Positions 8,373 through 16,425 of a stretch of DNA of 35,011 nt are shown piece after piece. Under the pieces are notes generated by a model that saw only the letters and a list, made by a program, of their open reading frames with translations, had not been told where the DNA came from and made no database searches. Source of the DNA: Verrucomicrobiota bacterium (GTDB taxonomy: Bacteria > Verrucomicrobiota > Verrucomicrobiia > Opitutales > Opitutaceae); contig JAFEGX010000128.1 of the NCBI GenBank assembly GCA_018239675.1, positions 1 through 35,011 of the forward strand, given 5' to 3'. Position numbers and translations under genes: made by a program. Positions within the stretch are counted from its first letter, which is position 1. Each line of letters opens with the position of its first letter.

Positions 8373-8429
8373 GTGGCGGATTCGCCGCCACGGAGCGAGC
8401 TCGGTCAGCGGGCTGGAGCGCCCGCTGAC
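8373..8429. other. Two perfect hairpins between the aminotransferase and Asp-box genes
   Basis: Hairpin A: gtggcgg (8373-8379), 5-nt loop, ccgccac (8385-8391). Hairpin B: a perfect 10-bp stem, gtcagcgggc (8404-8413), 6-nt loop, gcccgctgac (8420-8429). Both lie in the 5' leader of the minus-strand Asp-box gene. There is no T tract, so a classical intrinsic terminator is not supported. RNA processing or stabilisation is possible. Confidence 0.7.
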
Positions 8430-8430
8430 A

Positions 8431-8549
8431 GTAGCGAGTAGCGCGTAGCGGGTAGCGAGTAGGTTCAGCACTTCGGAGAGCGATGCTCCACGAGGCCACT
8501 TCGTGTCCGCATCCGTCCTACTCGCTACGCGCTACCCGCTACTCGCTAC
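8431..8549. repeat. Heptamer inverted-repeat element (gtagcgn family)
   Basis: Left arm 8431-8463 is a run of gtagcga/gtagcgc/gtagcgg units. Right arm 8517-8549 is its reverse complement over 33 bp with only two mismatches, caused by two units being in swapped order. The spacer is about 53 bp. The right edge touches the stop codon of the minus-strand aminotransferase gene (8550). Confidence 0.92.
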
Positions 8550-9803
8550 TCACCCAAACATCTCCCGATGCACCGCCAGCACCGAGTCCGCGACGTAGTC
8601 CGCGTCCTCCTTCGTGTAGAGCCAGCCGAGCGGGAGGGCGATGAAGCGCTTGGTCAGGTCCTCCGTGCGGGGGAAATCCTCCGCGCGATAGCCCGGGGCC
8701 GGCCACTCCTTGAAGTCGCGGAACGGCGAGGCGGCCGGCGTATGCGCCCGACCCGTCTTCACGTAGTCCCGGTTGTACTGCGGGTAGGTCCCGGTGCGCG
8801 CGCCGCAATTCACGTTGCGTGCGTCGAGTTTCTCGCGGAACGGCGCAACCTTCGCCGGATCGTCGAGCAGCAGGTACGGCTCGAAGCCGAGGTCGCCCTC
8901 CGGGTCCGCGATTGGGCGGAGCTTCAGGCCCTTGAGTCCGCGCAGCCGCGGCGCGATGCGCGCCTGGAGCGCCCGGCAGTGTTCACGGATCTTGTCCACC
9001 TTGCGCAGCTGCGCCAGCGCCACGGCCGCGGTCAGCTCGGACATCCGGAACTGGCCGCCGGCAAACGCCGGCTCCTGCGACGGCGCCAGCGCGGCGTGCA
9101 CCGGCCGATAGTTGCCGAGGTCGCTCATGCGCACGGCGCGCTCGTAGAGGCGCTGGTCGCGGGTCACGATCATGCCCCCCTCGCCGGCCGTCGCGACCTT
9201 GTTGTACTGGAAGCTGTAGGTGGCGATGTCGCTCCACGTGCCGATGTGCCGGCCGCGGTAGCGCGCGCCCAGCGACTGCGCGCAGTCCTCGATCACGAAG
9301 ATCCCGCGCCGGTGCGCCTCGAGCTCGATCGGCTCCATCGCCGCCGGGACACCCTGGTAATGGATCACCATGACGGCCCGCGTGCGCGGCGTGGCGAGCC
9401 GCGCGATCTCCTTCGGGTCGAGGTTGAACGACTCGTCGATCTCGGCGAGGACCGGACGGGCGCCCACGCGGACGATGGACGTGAAGCAGGCGATCCAGCT
9501 CCAGGCTGTGACAATCACCTCGTCACCGGGCCCGATGCCGCAGGCCGCCATCGCGACCTCCAGCGCGGCCGAGCCGCTGGTCACGGCCAGCGCGTAATCC
9601 ATGCCGATGTATTCGCGGAACTCCTTCTCGAGCAGCGCGGCCATCGGGGGCGGCTTCGCCGGGTCGGCGCCATAATAGCGGAACGGCTCCTTGCGGCGGA
9701 GCACGTCAAGCACGAGCGCCTCCTCTTCGGCGCCGATGGCTTGAAAACCGAGACCGGGAGCGGGACGGGGACGGAGGGCGGGAGCACTCATGGTTACACT
9801 CAT
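8550..9803 (-). CDS. DegT/DnrJ/EryC1/StrS family PLP-dependent aminotransferase
   Basis: 417 aa. The fold is the DegT type of PLP aminotransferase used on sugars and aminocyclitols. The PLP lysine is K202 in YNKVATAGEGG, the PLP-binding aspartate is D173 in IEDCAQSLGA, and the phosphate-binding TSGSAALE is at 75-82. These all match the family order. Two nearby starts exist (ATG 9803 and ATG 9791), and I use the longer. The frame is open much further upstream, through the gcggatt repeat, but that region is not conserved coding sequence. It is divergent from the propeller gene at 10081. Likely role: transamination of a keto-sugar or keto-cyclitol, with partner enzymes unknown. Confidence 0.88.
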   Translation of the reverse strand: MSVTMSAPALRPRPAPGLGFQAIGAEEEALVLDVLRRKEPFRYYGADPAKPPPMAALLEKEFREYIGMDYALAVTSGSAALEVAMAACGIGPGDEVIVTAWSWIACFTSIVRVGARPVLAEIDESFNLDPKEIARLATPRTRAVMVIHYQGVPAAMEPIELEAHRRGIFVIEDCAQSLGARYRGRHIGTWSDIATYSFQYNKVATAGEGGMIVTRDQRLYERAVRMSDLGNYRPVHAALAPSQEPAFAGGQFRMSELTAAVALAQLRKVDKIREHCRALQARIAPRLRGLKGLKLRPIADPEGDLGFEPYLLLDDPAKVAPFREKLDARNVNCGARTGTYPQYNRDYVKTGRAHTPAASPFRDFKEWPAPGYRAEDFPRTEDLTKRFIALPLGWLYTKEDADYVADSVLAVHREMFG

Positions 9804-9921
9804 TTTCCCGCCGCCCGCGAATGACAAATCAGAAAAGCGGCAACCTTCAGGCCGGTTGAATAAACACAAAAACCCCGTTGCCGCCGAGGCGACAGGGCGA
9901 TTGCCTGCGACCAGCCTTTCC

Positions 9922-10061
9922 ATTGCGGATTGCGGATCGCGAATTGCGGATTGGGCCGGAGTACCATCAACCACGAGCCGAGGCGGAGTCCCGCCATCAC
10001 GACCCGCCTTAGTTCCCGGTTTCGTCATCCAATCCGCAATCCGCAATCCGCGATCCGCAAT
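9922..10061. repeat. Heptamer inverted-repeat element (gcggatt family), copy 2
   Basis: Left arm 9922-9952 and right arm 10031-10061, both about 31 bp of attgcgg-type units in inverted orientation, with a unique spacer of about 78 bp. It lies in the 277-bp divergent gap between the aminotransferase and propeller paralog 1. The right arm ends 19 bp before that gene's ATG. No other feature is evident in this gap. Confidence 0.9.
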
Positions 10062-10080
10062 CGTCCCCTCTCTCTGTCCC

Positions 10081-12099
10081 ATGCTGCGCCCCGCCCTGAG
10101 TCTCACGCTGGCCGTCACTCTCGCCGGCGCCGCGCCGGTCGCGCGCGACCTCGGCATACCGGTCCGCGGAGTCAGCTGGGTGCGGCTGAACCCGGGGCGC
10201 ACCGCCGACGGCCGGGCGTCGCTGCTGGTCTCGATGAGCCAGAATCACGGCGGCCTGTTCGTCCTCGATGTCGACCTCACCACCGGGCACTGCCGCCAGT
10301 TTCCCGTCAAGGACGCCGTGCACTCCACCTTTGCGACGGCCACCTGCCGCTCCCTGCGCACCGGCGTGCTTTATCTGGGCTCCGCGTGGGACGCGCACCT
10401 GCACCGGTTCGATGCCAACCACTCCGAGCGGGGAATCGAGGACCTCGGCCCGATTGATCCCGACGGCGCCACCTTTCCCACCGGCATCACCGAGGCGCCG
10501 GATGGCAGCCTCTGGATCGGCAGCTACCCCGGGGCCCGGCTCGTGCGGTACGACCCGACCACGGGGCAATTCACCCGCTACGGCCGCATCGACCCGACGG
10601 AGGAGTATCTCTATCCGCAGGCCGGCGATGACGGCTCCCTCGCGGCGCTCGTTCGCGTGATCCGTCCGCACCTCGTCGTCATCAATCCCGCGACGGGCGA
10701 ACACCAGGAAGTTGGACCCGCGATCGACGATCCGACGGACAAGACCAAGTTTCTGAAGCTCATGAAGGGCGTGGACCGGCGGCTCTACGTCGACTCCCAC
10801 GCGGGAAAATTCCGCGTCGACGGCATGAACCTCACGCCGGTCGACGAATTGCCGGCCCCGCTGCCGGGGATCCAATGGGCCGGGATTCACCGCTACCAGG
10901 CGCCGCTGGTGATGCCGCGCGGCTGGACCGCGCAGTTCCTCGACGACAACGACGTCGGGGCGGGCACGCCCCGCGACCTGCTCCTGACGAACACCGACCC
11001 GACCGTGCCCTCGCGGCGCCTGCACCTGGATTGGGTCGGCGGCGGATCGAACCTGCACGTGATGGACGTGGGGCCGGGCGGCGACCTCTACGGCTCGAGC
11101 TACATGCCGAACCAGCTGTTCCGCGCCCGCGTGTCGGCCGCGGCGGGAGGTGCTGTCGCGGTGGAGGACCTCGGCAAACACACTTTCGCGATGGGCGAGG
11201 CCTACTCGCTCGCGACGGTTGGCGGCAAAGTCTACCTGGCCTCGTATCCCGAGGCCCGCCTCTCGGTGTACGACCCCGCGAAGCCGCTTCATTTCGGCGC
11301 CGGGCCCGGTGACAATCCCCGCGACCTTGGCCGGCTCGACGGCGTCAGCTACCGGCCCAATGCGCTCGTTGCGACGCCAGACGGACGGCTCTGGATGGGC
11401 TCCGCGCCGGATTACGGCCTGGTGGGCGGCACCCTGGCATGGTACGACCCCGCGACCGGACGGAAGGGCTCCCACCGCGGCATCGTGCCGGACCTTTCGC
11501 CCGCTTCCCTGCTCTACCTCCCGGAACTGAAGCAGCTGCTCGTCGGCTTCAGCATCGAGGCCGGCACCGGCGCGAAGCCAGCGCGGCGAAGCGGGGCATT
11601 TGGCCTCTGGGATCCGGCGACGGAGCAGCTGGTCTGGTCGGGCGATCTCGGACTCGATGACCTGGCCGACGTGTCGTCTCTCGCCCCCGCGGGCGGCGGC
11701 CTGGTGTATGCGCTGCTCGGGCGCGGGGATCACATCCTGGCCCAGGGCGCGCCGCCCATCACGCCGCGACTGGTGCTACTCGACCCCGCGAAGCGCGCCG
11801 TGGTCGCGAGCGCCTGGCTGCCCAAAGAATTCGGCCCGGTCTCGTGGCATGGCTTGTTCGCCCTCCGGGTCGGGCCCGGGGGCACAGTCTACGGCGCCAC
11901 GGCCAATTGCCTGTTCCGGATCAAGCCCGGCACCTGCGAGGTCGAGCGCGTCTGGCAGGAGTCACGGCCTCCGGAAACCGCCGGCACCGTCTGGCTGACC
12001 GCCTCCGACCCGAACATCATCGACGTTGTCGGCCCGATCGTGGGTCATGAGTTCTACTTCGCGACCGGCTGGAGGCTCAGGGCGCTGACGCTGCCCTGA
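10081..12099 (+). CDS. Secreted beta-propeller-like protein, paralog 1 of 3
   Basis: 672 aa. The N-terminus MLRPALSLTLAVTLAGAAP is a short signal peptide. The mature part has repeated strand motifs of lyase/SMP-30/virginiamycin-B-lyase-like propellers: PDGSLWIGSYPGA near 140, PDGRLWMGSAPDYG near 440, and RYDPTTGQFTRYG. I do not recognise a characterised family. It is closely related along its full length to the next two genes and ends in the same FATGWRLRALTLP. ATG 10081 is chosen over the in-frame ATG 9790, which would translate the repeat element and hide the signal peptide. Likely periplasmic or extracellular; the ligand is unknown. Confidence 0.82.
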   Translation: MLRPALSLTLAVTLAGAAPVARDLGIPVRGVSWVRLNPGRTADGRASLLVSMSQNHGGLFVLDVDLTTGHCRQFPVKDAVHSTFATATCRSLRTGVLYLGSAWDAHLHRFDANHSERGIEDLGPIDPDGATFPTGITEAPDGSLWIGSYPGARLVRYDPTTGQFTRYGRIDPTEEYLYPQAGDDGSLAALVRVIRPHLVVINPATGEHQEVGPAIDDPTDKTKFLKLMKGVDRRLYVDSHAGKFRVDGMNLTPVDELPAPLPGIQWAGIHRYQAPLVMPRGWTAQFLDDNDVGAGTPRDLLLTNTDPTVPSRRLHLDWVGGGSNLHVMDVGPGGDLYGSSYMPNQLFRARVSAAAGGAVAVEDLGKHTFAMGEAYSLATVGGKVYLASYPEARLSVYDPAKPLHFGAGPGDNPRDLGRLDGVSYRPNALVATPDGRLWMGSAPDYGLVGGTLAWYDPATGRKGSHRGIVPDLSPASLLYLPELKQLLVGFSIEAGTGAKPARRSGAFGLWDPATEQLVWSGDLGLDDLADVSSLAPAGGGLVYALLGRGDHILAQGAPPITPRLVLLDPAKRAVVASAWLPKEFGPVSWHGLFALRVGPGGTVYGATANCLFRIKPGTCEVERVWQESRPPETAGTVWLTASDPNIIDVVGPIVGHEFYFATGWRLRALTLP

Positions 12100-12102
12100 T
12101 CC

Positions 12103-12241
12103 ATTGCGGATTGCGGATCGCGAATTGCGGATTCGGTCAGCCGACCAAAACCTCGAGGCAACTACATCCTTCCACTGACCAAACCACTCCGCACCTGCCC
12201 CGTGAAACCCAATCCGCAATCCGCGATCCGCGATCCGCAAT
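12103..12241. repeat. Heptamer inverted-repeat element (gcggatt family), copy 3
   Basis: Left arm 12103-12133, right arm 12211-12241, spacer about 77 bp. The left arm begins 3 bp after the stop codon of paralog 1. The right arm runs straight into the part of paralog 2 that corresponds to the start of the mature protein, so it overlaps the predicted coding sequence. The 3' end of paralog 1 plus the left arm is nearly identical to the 3' end of paralog 2 plus its left arm. Confidence 0.9.
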
Positions 12242-14199
12242 CGACCTCGGGCCCAATCGCCCGCGACCTGGGCACGCCGATTCGCGGCGTGAGCTGGGCG
12301 CGGCTGCATCCGGGCCGGACCGCCGATGGCCGGGCCTCGCTGCTGGCCTCGATGAGCCAGAACAACGGCGGCCTGTTCGTCATCGATATCGATCTCGAGA
12401 CCGGGCACTGCCGGCAGTTCGCGGTGCACGACCCGGCCAACTCCACCTTCGCGGCCGCGACCTACCGCTCGCTGCGCACGGGCATCCTTTACATCGCCTC
12501 GGGTTGGGACGCCCACTTTCACCGCTTCGATGCCAACCATCCCGAGCGCGGGCTCGAGGACCTCGGGAAGTACGACCAGGCGGCCAACGCCCCTTGCGGC
12601 ATCGGCGAGTCACCCGACGGCACGCTGTGGATCGGCACCTATCCGAACGCGCGGCTGACCCGGTTTGATCCCGCCACCGGGCGGTTCGACCCGCTGGGCC
12701 CGATGGACGCGACGGACAACTACATCTACCCGCTCGGCGGCGACGACGGCACCGTGGCCGGCATGGTAAAGTTCATCCGACCGCACCTCGTGGTCATCGA
12801 CCCGCGCACGCACGAGCATCGCGAGGTGGGCCCGTGCGTGACGGACCCAACCGACAAGGCGCAGTTCCTGAAGTTCTTCAAGGGCACCGACCGGCGCCTC
12901 TATCTCGACTCGCACGCCGGCAAGTTCCGGGTCGACGGCATGAACCTCACGCCGGTCGATGAACTGCCGCCGGTGCTCCCGGGCATCCCGTCCACATACC
13001 GTCATGGTTACCAGGCGCCCGCCGCGATGCCCGGCGGCTGGACCGCGCATTTCCTCGACGACAACATCAACGGCACCGGCACGCCGCGCAATGTGCTGCT
13101 GGCGAACTCCGACCCGCTCGTTCAATCGCGCCGCCTGCACCTCGACTGGGTCGGCGGTGGCTCGAACATCCACATCATTGACCCCGGCCCCGACGGGCAC
13201 CTCTACGGCTCAAGCTACATGCCGAACCTCCTGTTCCGCTCGTCGCTCGACGGACGCGAGATGGCCGACCTTGGCCAGCACACGTTTGCCATGGGCGAGG
13301 CGTACTCGATGGCGGTGCTCGACGGAAAGATCTACCTCGGCTCCTACCCCGAGGCGCGGCTCTCGGTGTACGATCCGGCGAAGCCGATCCACTTCGGCAC
13401 CGGTCCAAACGACAATCCCCGCGACCTCGGCCGGCCCGACCCGATCGGGCTGCGGCCCAACGCGCTGATCGCGACGCCGGACGGACGGCTCTGGATGGGG
13501 TCGAGTCCCGACTACGGCCTCGTGGGCGGCTCGCTCTCCTGGTACGACCCGCGCTCGGGCGAGCGGAAATCGCACCGGGCGATCCTGCCCGAGACCACGC
13601 CCGCCTCGCTGCTCTACTTGCCCGAGCTGAAACAGATCCTCGTGGGCCTGAGCGTGGAGGCGGGGACCGGCGTGCCGATCAAGCGGCTTGACGGCGCTTT
13701 CGCCCTCTGGGACCCGGCGCGCGACGACCTGGCGTGGTCCGGTGACTTTGGGCTGCCCGATCTGGCGGATGTCACCTCGCTCGCGCCGGACGGTCACGGC
13801 CGGGTGTATGCGCTGATCGGGCGCGGCGACCACATCCTCACGGCCGGCCCGCCGGAGGTTCGTCCGCGGCTCGCGCTGATTGACCCGGCAAAGCGCACGC
13901 TGGTCGACTCGGCCTACCTGCCCGAAGATTTCGGCCCGCTCTCCTGGCACGGCCTCTTCTCGCTGCGGCCGGGACCGGGCGGCGCCATCTACGGCGCGAC
14001 GGGTTACTGTTTCTTCCGCATCAAGCCCGGCACCTGCGAGGTCGAGCGCATCTGGCAGAAAGTCTACCAAGCCAAGCGCGACACCCTCGTCTGGATCAAC
14101 TCCGCCCACCCCGACGTGATCGACGTCGTCGGCCCCATCGTCGGCCGCGAGTTCTATTTCGCGACCGGCTGGAGGCTGAGGGCGCTGACGCTGCCCTGA
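12202..14199 (+). CDS. Beta-propeller-like protein, paralog 2 of 3, lacking a signal peptide
   Basis: 665 aa if translation starts at GTG 12202. It aligns with paralog 1 from GPIARDLG (paralog 1: APVARDLG) to the common C-terminus GREFYFATGWRLRALTLP. Unlike both neighbours it has no signal peptide. The residues before the conserved part (NPQSAIRDPQS) are encoded by the right arm of the gcggatt repeat. The first in-frame ATG within the conserved part lies far inside, so GTG in the repeat spacer is the only reasonable start I see. The body is intact, with no frameshift or stop. The product is either cytosolic, or poorly expressed, or the gene is on the way to becoming a pseudogene. Confidence 0.75.
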   Translation: MKPNPQSAIRDPQSTSGPIARDLGTPIRGVSWARLHPGRTADGRASLLASMSQNNGGLFVIDIDLETGHCRQFAVHDPANSTFAAATYRSLRTGILYIASGWDAHFHRFDANHPERGLEDLGKYDQAANAPCGIGESPDGTLWIGTYPNARLTRFDPATGRFDPLGPMDATDNYIYPLGGDDGTVAGMVKFIRPHLVVIDPRTHEHREVGPCVTDPTDKAQFLKFFKGTDRRLYLDSHAGKFRVDGMNLTPVDELPPVLPGIPSTYRHGYQAPAAMPGGWTAHFLDDNINGTGTPRNVLLANSDPLVQSRRLHLDWVGGGSNIHIIDPGPDGHLYGSSYMPNLLFRSSLDGREMADLGQHTFAMGEAYSMAVLDGKIYLGSYPEARLSVYDPAKPIHFGTGPNDNPRDLGRPDPIGLRPNALIATPDGRLWMGSSPDYGLVGGSLSWYDPRSGERKSHRAILPETTPASLLYLPELKQILVGLSVEAGTGVPIKRLDGAFALWDPARDDLAWSGDFGLPDLADVTSLAPDGHGRVYALIGRGDHILTAGPPEVRPRLALIDPAKRTLVDSAYLPEDFGPLSWHGLFSLRPGPGGAIYGATGYCFFRIKPGTCEVERIWQKVYQAKRDTLVWINSAHPDVIDVVGPIVGREFYFATGWRLRALTLP

Positions 14200-14202
14200 T
14201 CC

Positions 14203-14310
14203 ATTGCGGATTGCGGATCGCGGATTGCGGACTTAAGCAGCCAGGCAGCCAGTCAAGACCCTCCGCCACACCTCCATCGCGCGCCCAATCCGCAATCCGC
14301 GATCCGCAAT
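14203..14310. repeat. Heptamer inverted-repeat element (gcggatt family), copy 4
   Basis: Left arm 14203-14231, right arm 14287-14310, spacer about 55 bp. It begins 3 bp after the stop of paralog 2 and ends 5 bp before the ATG of paralog 3, so it is the entire intergenic region. No separate ribosome-binding site is visible. Confidence 0.9.
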
Positions 14311-14315
14311 TTCCC

Positions 14316-16310
14316 ATGCTCCGCACCCTGCTCCTCGCCCTCCTCGCCGTGAACTCCGCGCTCGCTGCCGCTCCTGTCGTCAAAGAACTTGGCATTCCGA
14401 TCCGCGCCGTGAACTGGGTGCGCCTGCATCCGGGACGCGGCCCCGACGGCAAGGCGTCCCTGCTCGCCTCGATGGGCCAGAACAACGGCGGCCTGTTCGT
14501 GGTCGATATCGACCTCGCGAACGGCCACTGCCGCCAGTTCAACGCCCCGTCGGGCAAGATGCAGTATCCCACGGCCTCGTTCCGCAGCCCGCGCAGCGGC
14601 ATCCTCTACGTCGGCGAGCACACCACCGGCCACCTGCTCCGCTACGATCCGGCACACCCCGAGCGGGGGCTCGAGGATCTCGGCACCATCGACGGCGAGC
14701 ACGCCACTTTCCCGACCGGCATCACGGAGACGCCCGACGGCCTCCTGTGGATCGGCGGCTACCCGGACTGCTCGCTCACGCGCTTCGATCCCGCCACCGG
14801 GCAGTTCACGCGTTTCGGCAAGCAGGACGAGACCGACAAGTATCTCTACCCGCTCGCGGGCGCCGACGGCACGGTCGCCGCGCTGGCCAAGGTCGTGCAT
14901 CCGCACCTCCTCGTCGTGGACCCGAGGACCGGCGCGACGAAGACGGTCGGGCCCGTGATCAATCCCGAGGACAAGGCGGCGCATCTCCTGTTCTACAAGG
15001 GTATCGACGGCCTGCTCTACTATGAAACCCATGCCGGCAACTACCGCGTGCGCGGCGACCGGCTTGAGCCCGTCACGCAATTGCCCCCGCCGCTCCCGCC
15101 CTTCATCCCGGCCGGCAACATCACGGTGCCTTTCCGCGACGCGCTGCCGATGCCCGACGGCACGATCGCGACCTGGGTCGACGGCGACGAGGGCGCCGGC
15201 ACCTTCCAGGAGGTCCGCCTGCAGAGCACGAATCCGACCGTGGCCACGCACACCATCACGCTCGACTGGCAGGGCGGCGGTTCGAACCTGTTCGTCCTGC
15301 ACCGCGGCGCGGACGGCAACCTCTACGGTTCGAGTTTCCTGCCGGAGCACATCTTCCGCTGCGCGCCCGACGGCGCGGGCATGCTGAACCTCGGACGATG
15401 CAGCCTGATGCTCGGCGAGGCGTACACGATCGCGGACTTCAGCGACGGCACGATGGCCTTCGGCTCCTATCCGCATGCGCACATCTCGCTGTTCGACCCG
15501 CGCCGGCCCTGGCATTTCGGCGTCGAGCCCACGGCGAATCCCCGCGACATCGGCCGCCTCGACGACGTCGGCATCCGTCCGATCGCGATGGCCATCGTGC
15601 CGTCGCTGCCCCGCGCCGACGGCACGCGGGTGCCCGAGCGGCTGTGGGTCGGCTCGCTCCCGGACTACGGCACGTGGGGTGGCACGCTTGCCTGGCTTGA
15701 TCCCAAGACCCTCGAGCACAAGAGCCATCGCCACCTCCTGCCCGACACCTCGCCGTTCTCGCTGCTGTATCTGCCGGAGCTGAAGCAGCTCCTCGTCGGC
15801 ATCGCCGTCGAGGGCGGGACCGGCACCAAGCCCAAGGCCCGGCACGGCGGTTTTGCGCTCTGGGACCCGGTCACGGACCAGGCGGTCTACACCGGCAATT
15901 TCGGCCTGGAGGACATCGCGGACGTCCTCGCCCTCACGCCGACCGACGGCGGCCTCGTGTACGCGCTGATCGGCCACACGCGCTACACGGCGGAACTGCT
16001 CGGCCCCGCGGCCGGTGCAATCCGGATCGCGCTCATCAACCCCCGGACCCGGAAAGTCGTCTCGGTCGCCCCGCTCCCGGCCGATCTCGGCCGCGCCAAC
16101 GAGCAGGTCCAGTTCACGCTCTTCCGCGGTCCCGACGGCACCTACGGCATCACCGAGCGCACTCTCTACCGCGTGAAACCGGGCACCTGCGAGGTCGAGG
16201 TCGTCTGGCGCGCCCCCGACGGCGACCAGCTCGACGTCCCCGGCCCCTGGATCGGCCGCACCTTCTACTTCGCGACCGGCTGGAGACTCAGGGCGCTGAC
16301 GCTGCCGTGA
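14316..16310 (+). CDS. Secreted beta-propeller-like protein, paralog 3 of 3
   Basis: 664 aa. The signal peptide MLRTLLLALLAVNSALAAAP is followed by the conserved KELGIPIRAVNWVRLHPG start. It has the same layout as paralogs 1 and 2: a PDGLLWIGGYPDCS motif near 140, a WVGSLPDYG motif near 445, and the terminal FATGWRLRALTLP. It is the most diverged of the three in the middle region and carries a short insertion before the WVGSLPDYG motif. ATG 14316 is chosen because it begins the signal peptide; the upstream in-frame extension is repeat sequence. It is followed after 115 bp by the desaturase gene on the same strand. Confidence 0.82.
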   Translation: MLRTLLLALLAVNSALAAAPVVKELGIPIRAVNWVRLHPGRGPDGKASLLASMGQNNGGLFVVDIDLANGHCRQFNAPSGKMQYPTASFRSPRSGILYVGEHTTGHLLRYDPAHPERGLEDLGTIDGEHATFPTGITETPDGLLWIGGYPDCSLTRFDPATGQFTRFGKQDETDKYLYPLAGADGTVAALAKVVHPHLLVVDPRTGATKTVGPVINPEDKAAHLLFYKGIDGLLYYETHAGNYRVRGDRLEPVTQLPPPLPPFIPAGNITVPFRDALPMPDGTIATWVDGDEGAGTFQEVRLQSTNPTVATHTITLDWQGGGSNLFVLHRGADGNLYGSSFLPEHIFRCAPDGAGMLNLGRCSLMLGEAYTIADFSDGTMAFGSYPHAHISLFDPRRPWHFGVEPTANPRDIGRLDDVGIRPIAMAIVPSLPRADGTRVPERLWVGSLPDYGTWGGTLAWLDPKTLEHKSHRHLLPDTSPFSLLYLPELKQLLVGIAVEGGTGTKPKARHGGFALWDPVTDQAVYTGNFGLEDIADVLALTPTDGGLVYALIGHTRYTAELLGPAAGAIRIALINPRTRKVVSVAPLPADLGRANEQVQFTLFRGPDGTYGITERTLYRVKPGTCEVEVVWRAPDGDQLDVPGPWIGRTFYFATGWRLRALTLP

Positions 16311-16313
16311 GCC

Positions 16314-16416
16314 ATCGCGGATCGCGGATTCTTCGAGCTGGAACTTTTTCCACCCATCTCCAAGAAACCGCGCCTGACCCCGTTCAATCCGCAATTCGCG
16401 ATCCGCAATCCGCAAT
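16314..16416. repeat. Heptamer inverted-repeat element (gcggatt family), copy 5
   Basis: A short left arm at 16314-16330 (atcgcgg units), a full right arm at 16386-16416, and a spacer of about 55 bp. It begins 3 bp after the stop of paralog 3 and ends 9 bp before the desaturase ATG. The arm's final bases create an out-of-frame ATG (16415) that is not the gene start. Confidence 0.88.
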
Positions 16417-16425
16417 GAGTGCACC

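Noticed and set aside
8404..8429. Intrinsic terminator at the perfect 10-bp hairpin
   Set aside because: No T tract follows on either strand.
9790..10080. N-terminal extension of propeller paralog 1 from ATG 9790
   Set aside because: It would translate the repeat element and bury a good signal peptide that starts at 10081; paralog 3 supports the later start.
9922..16416. CRISPR array from the repeated gcggatt arms with unique spacers
   Set aside because: Arms are inverted pairs rather than direct repeats of constant sequence, they are degenerate, whole genes separate the copies, and no cas genes are present.
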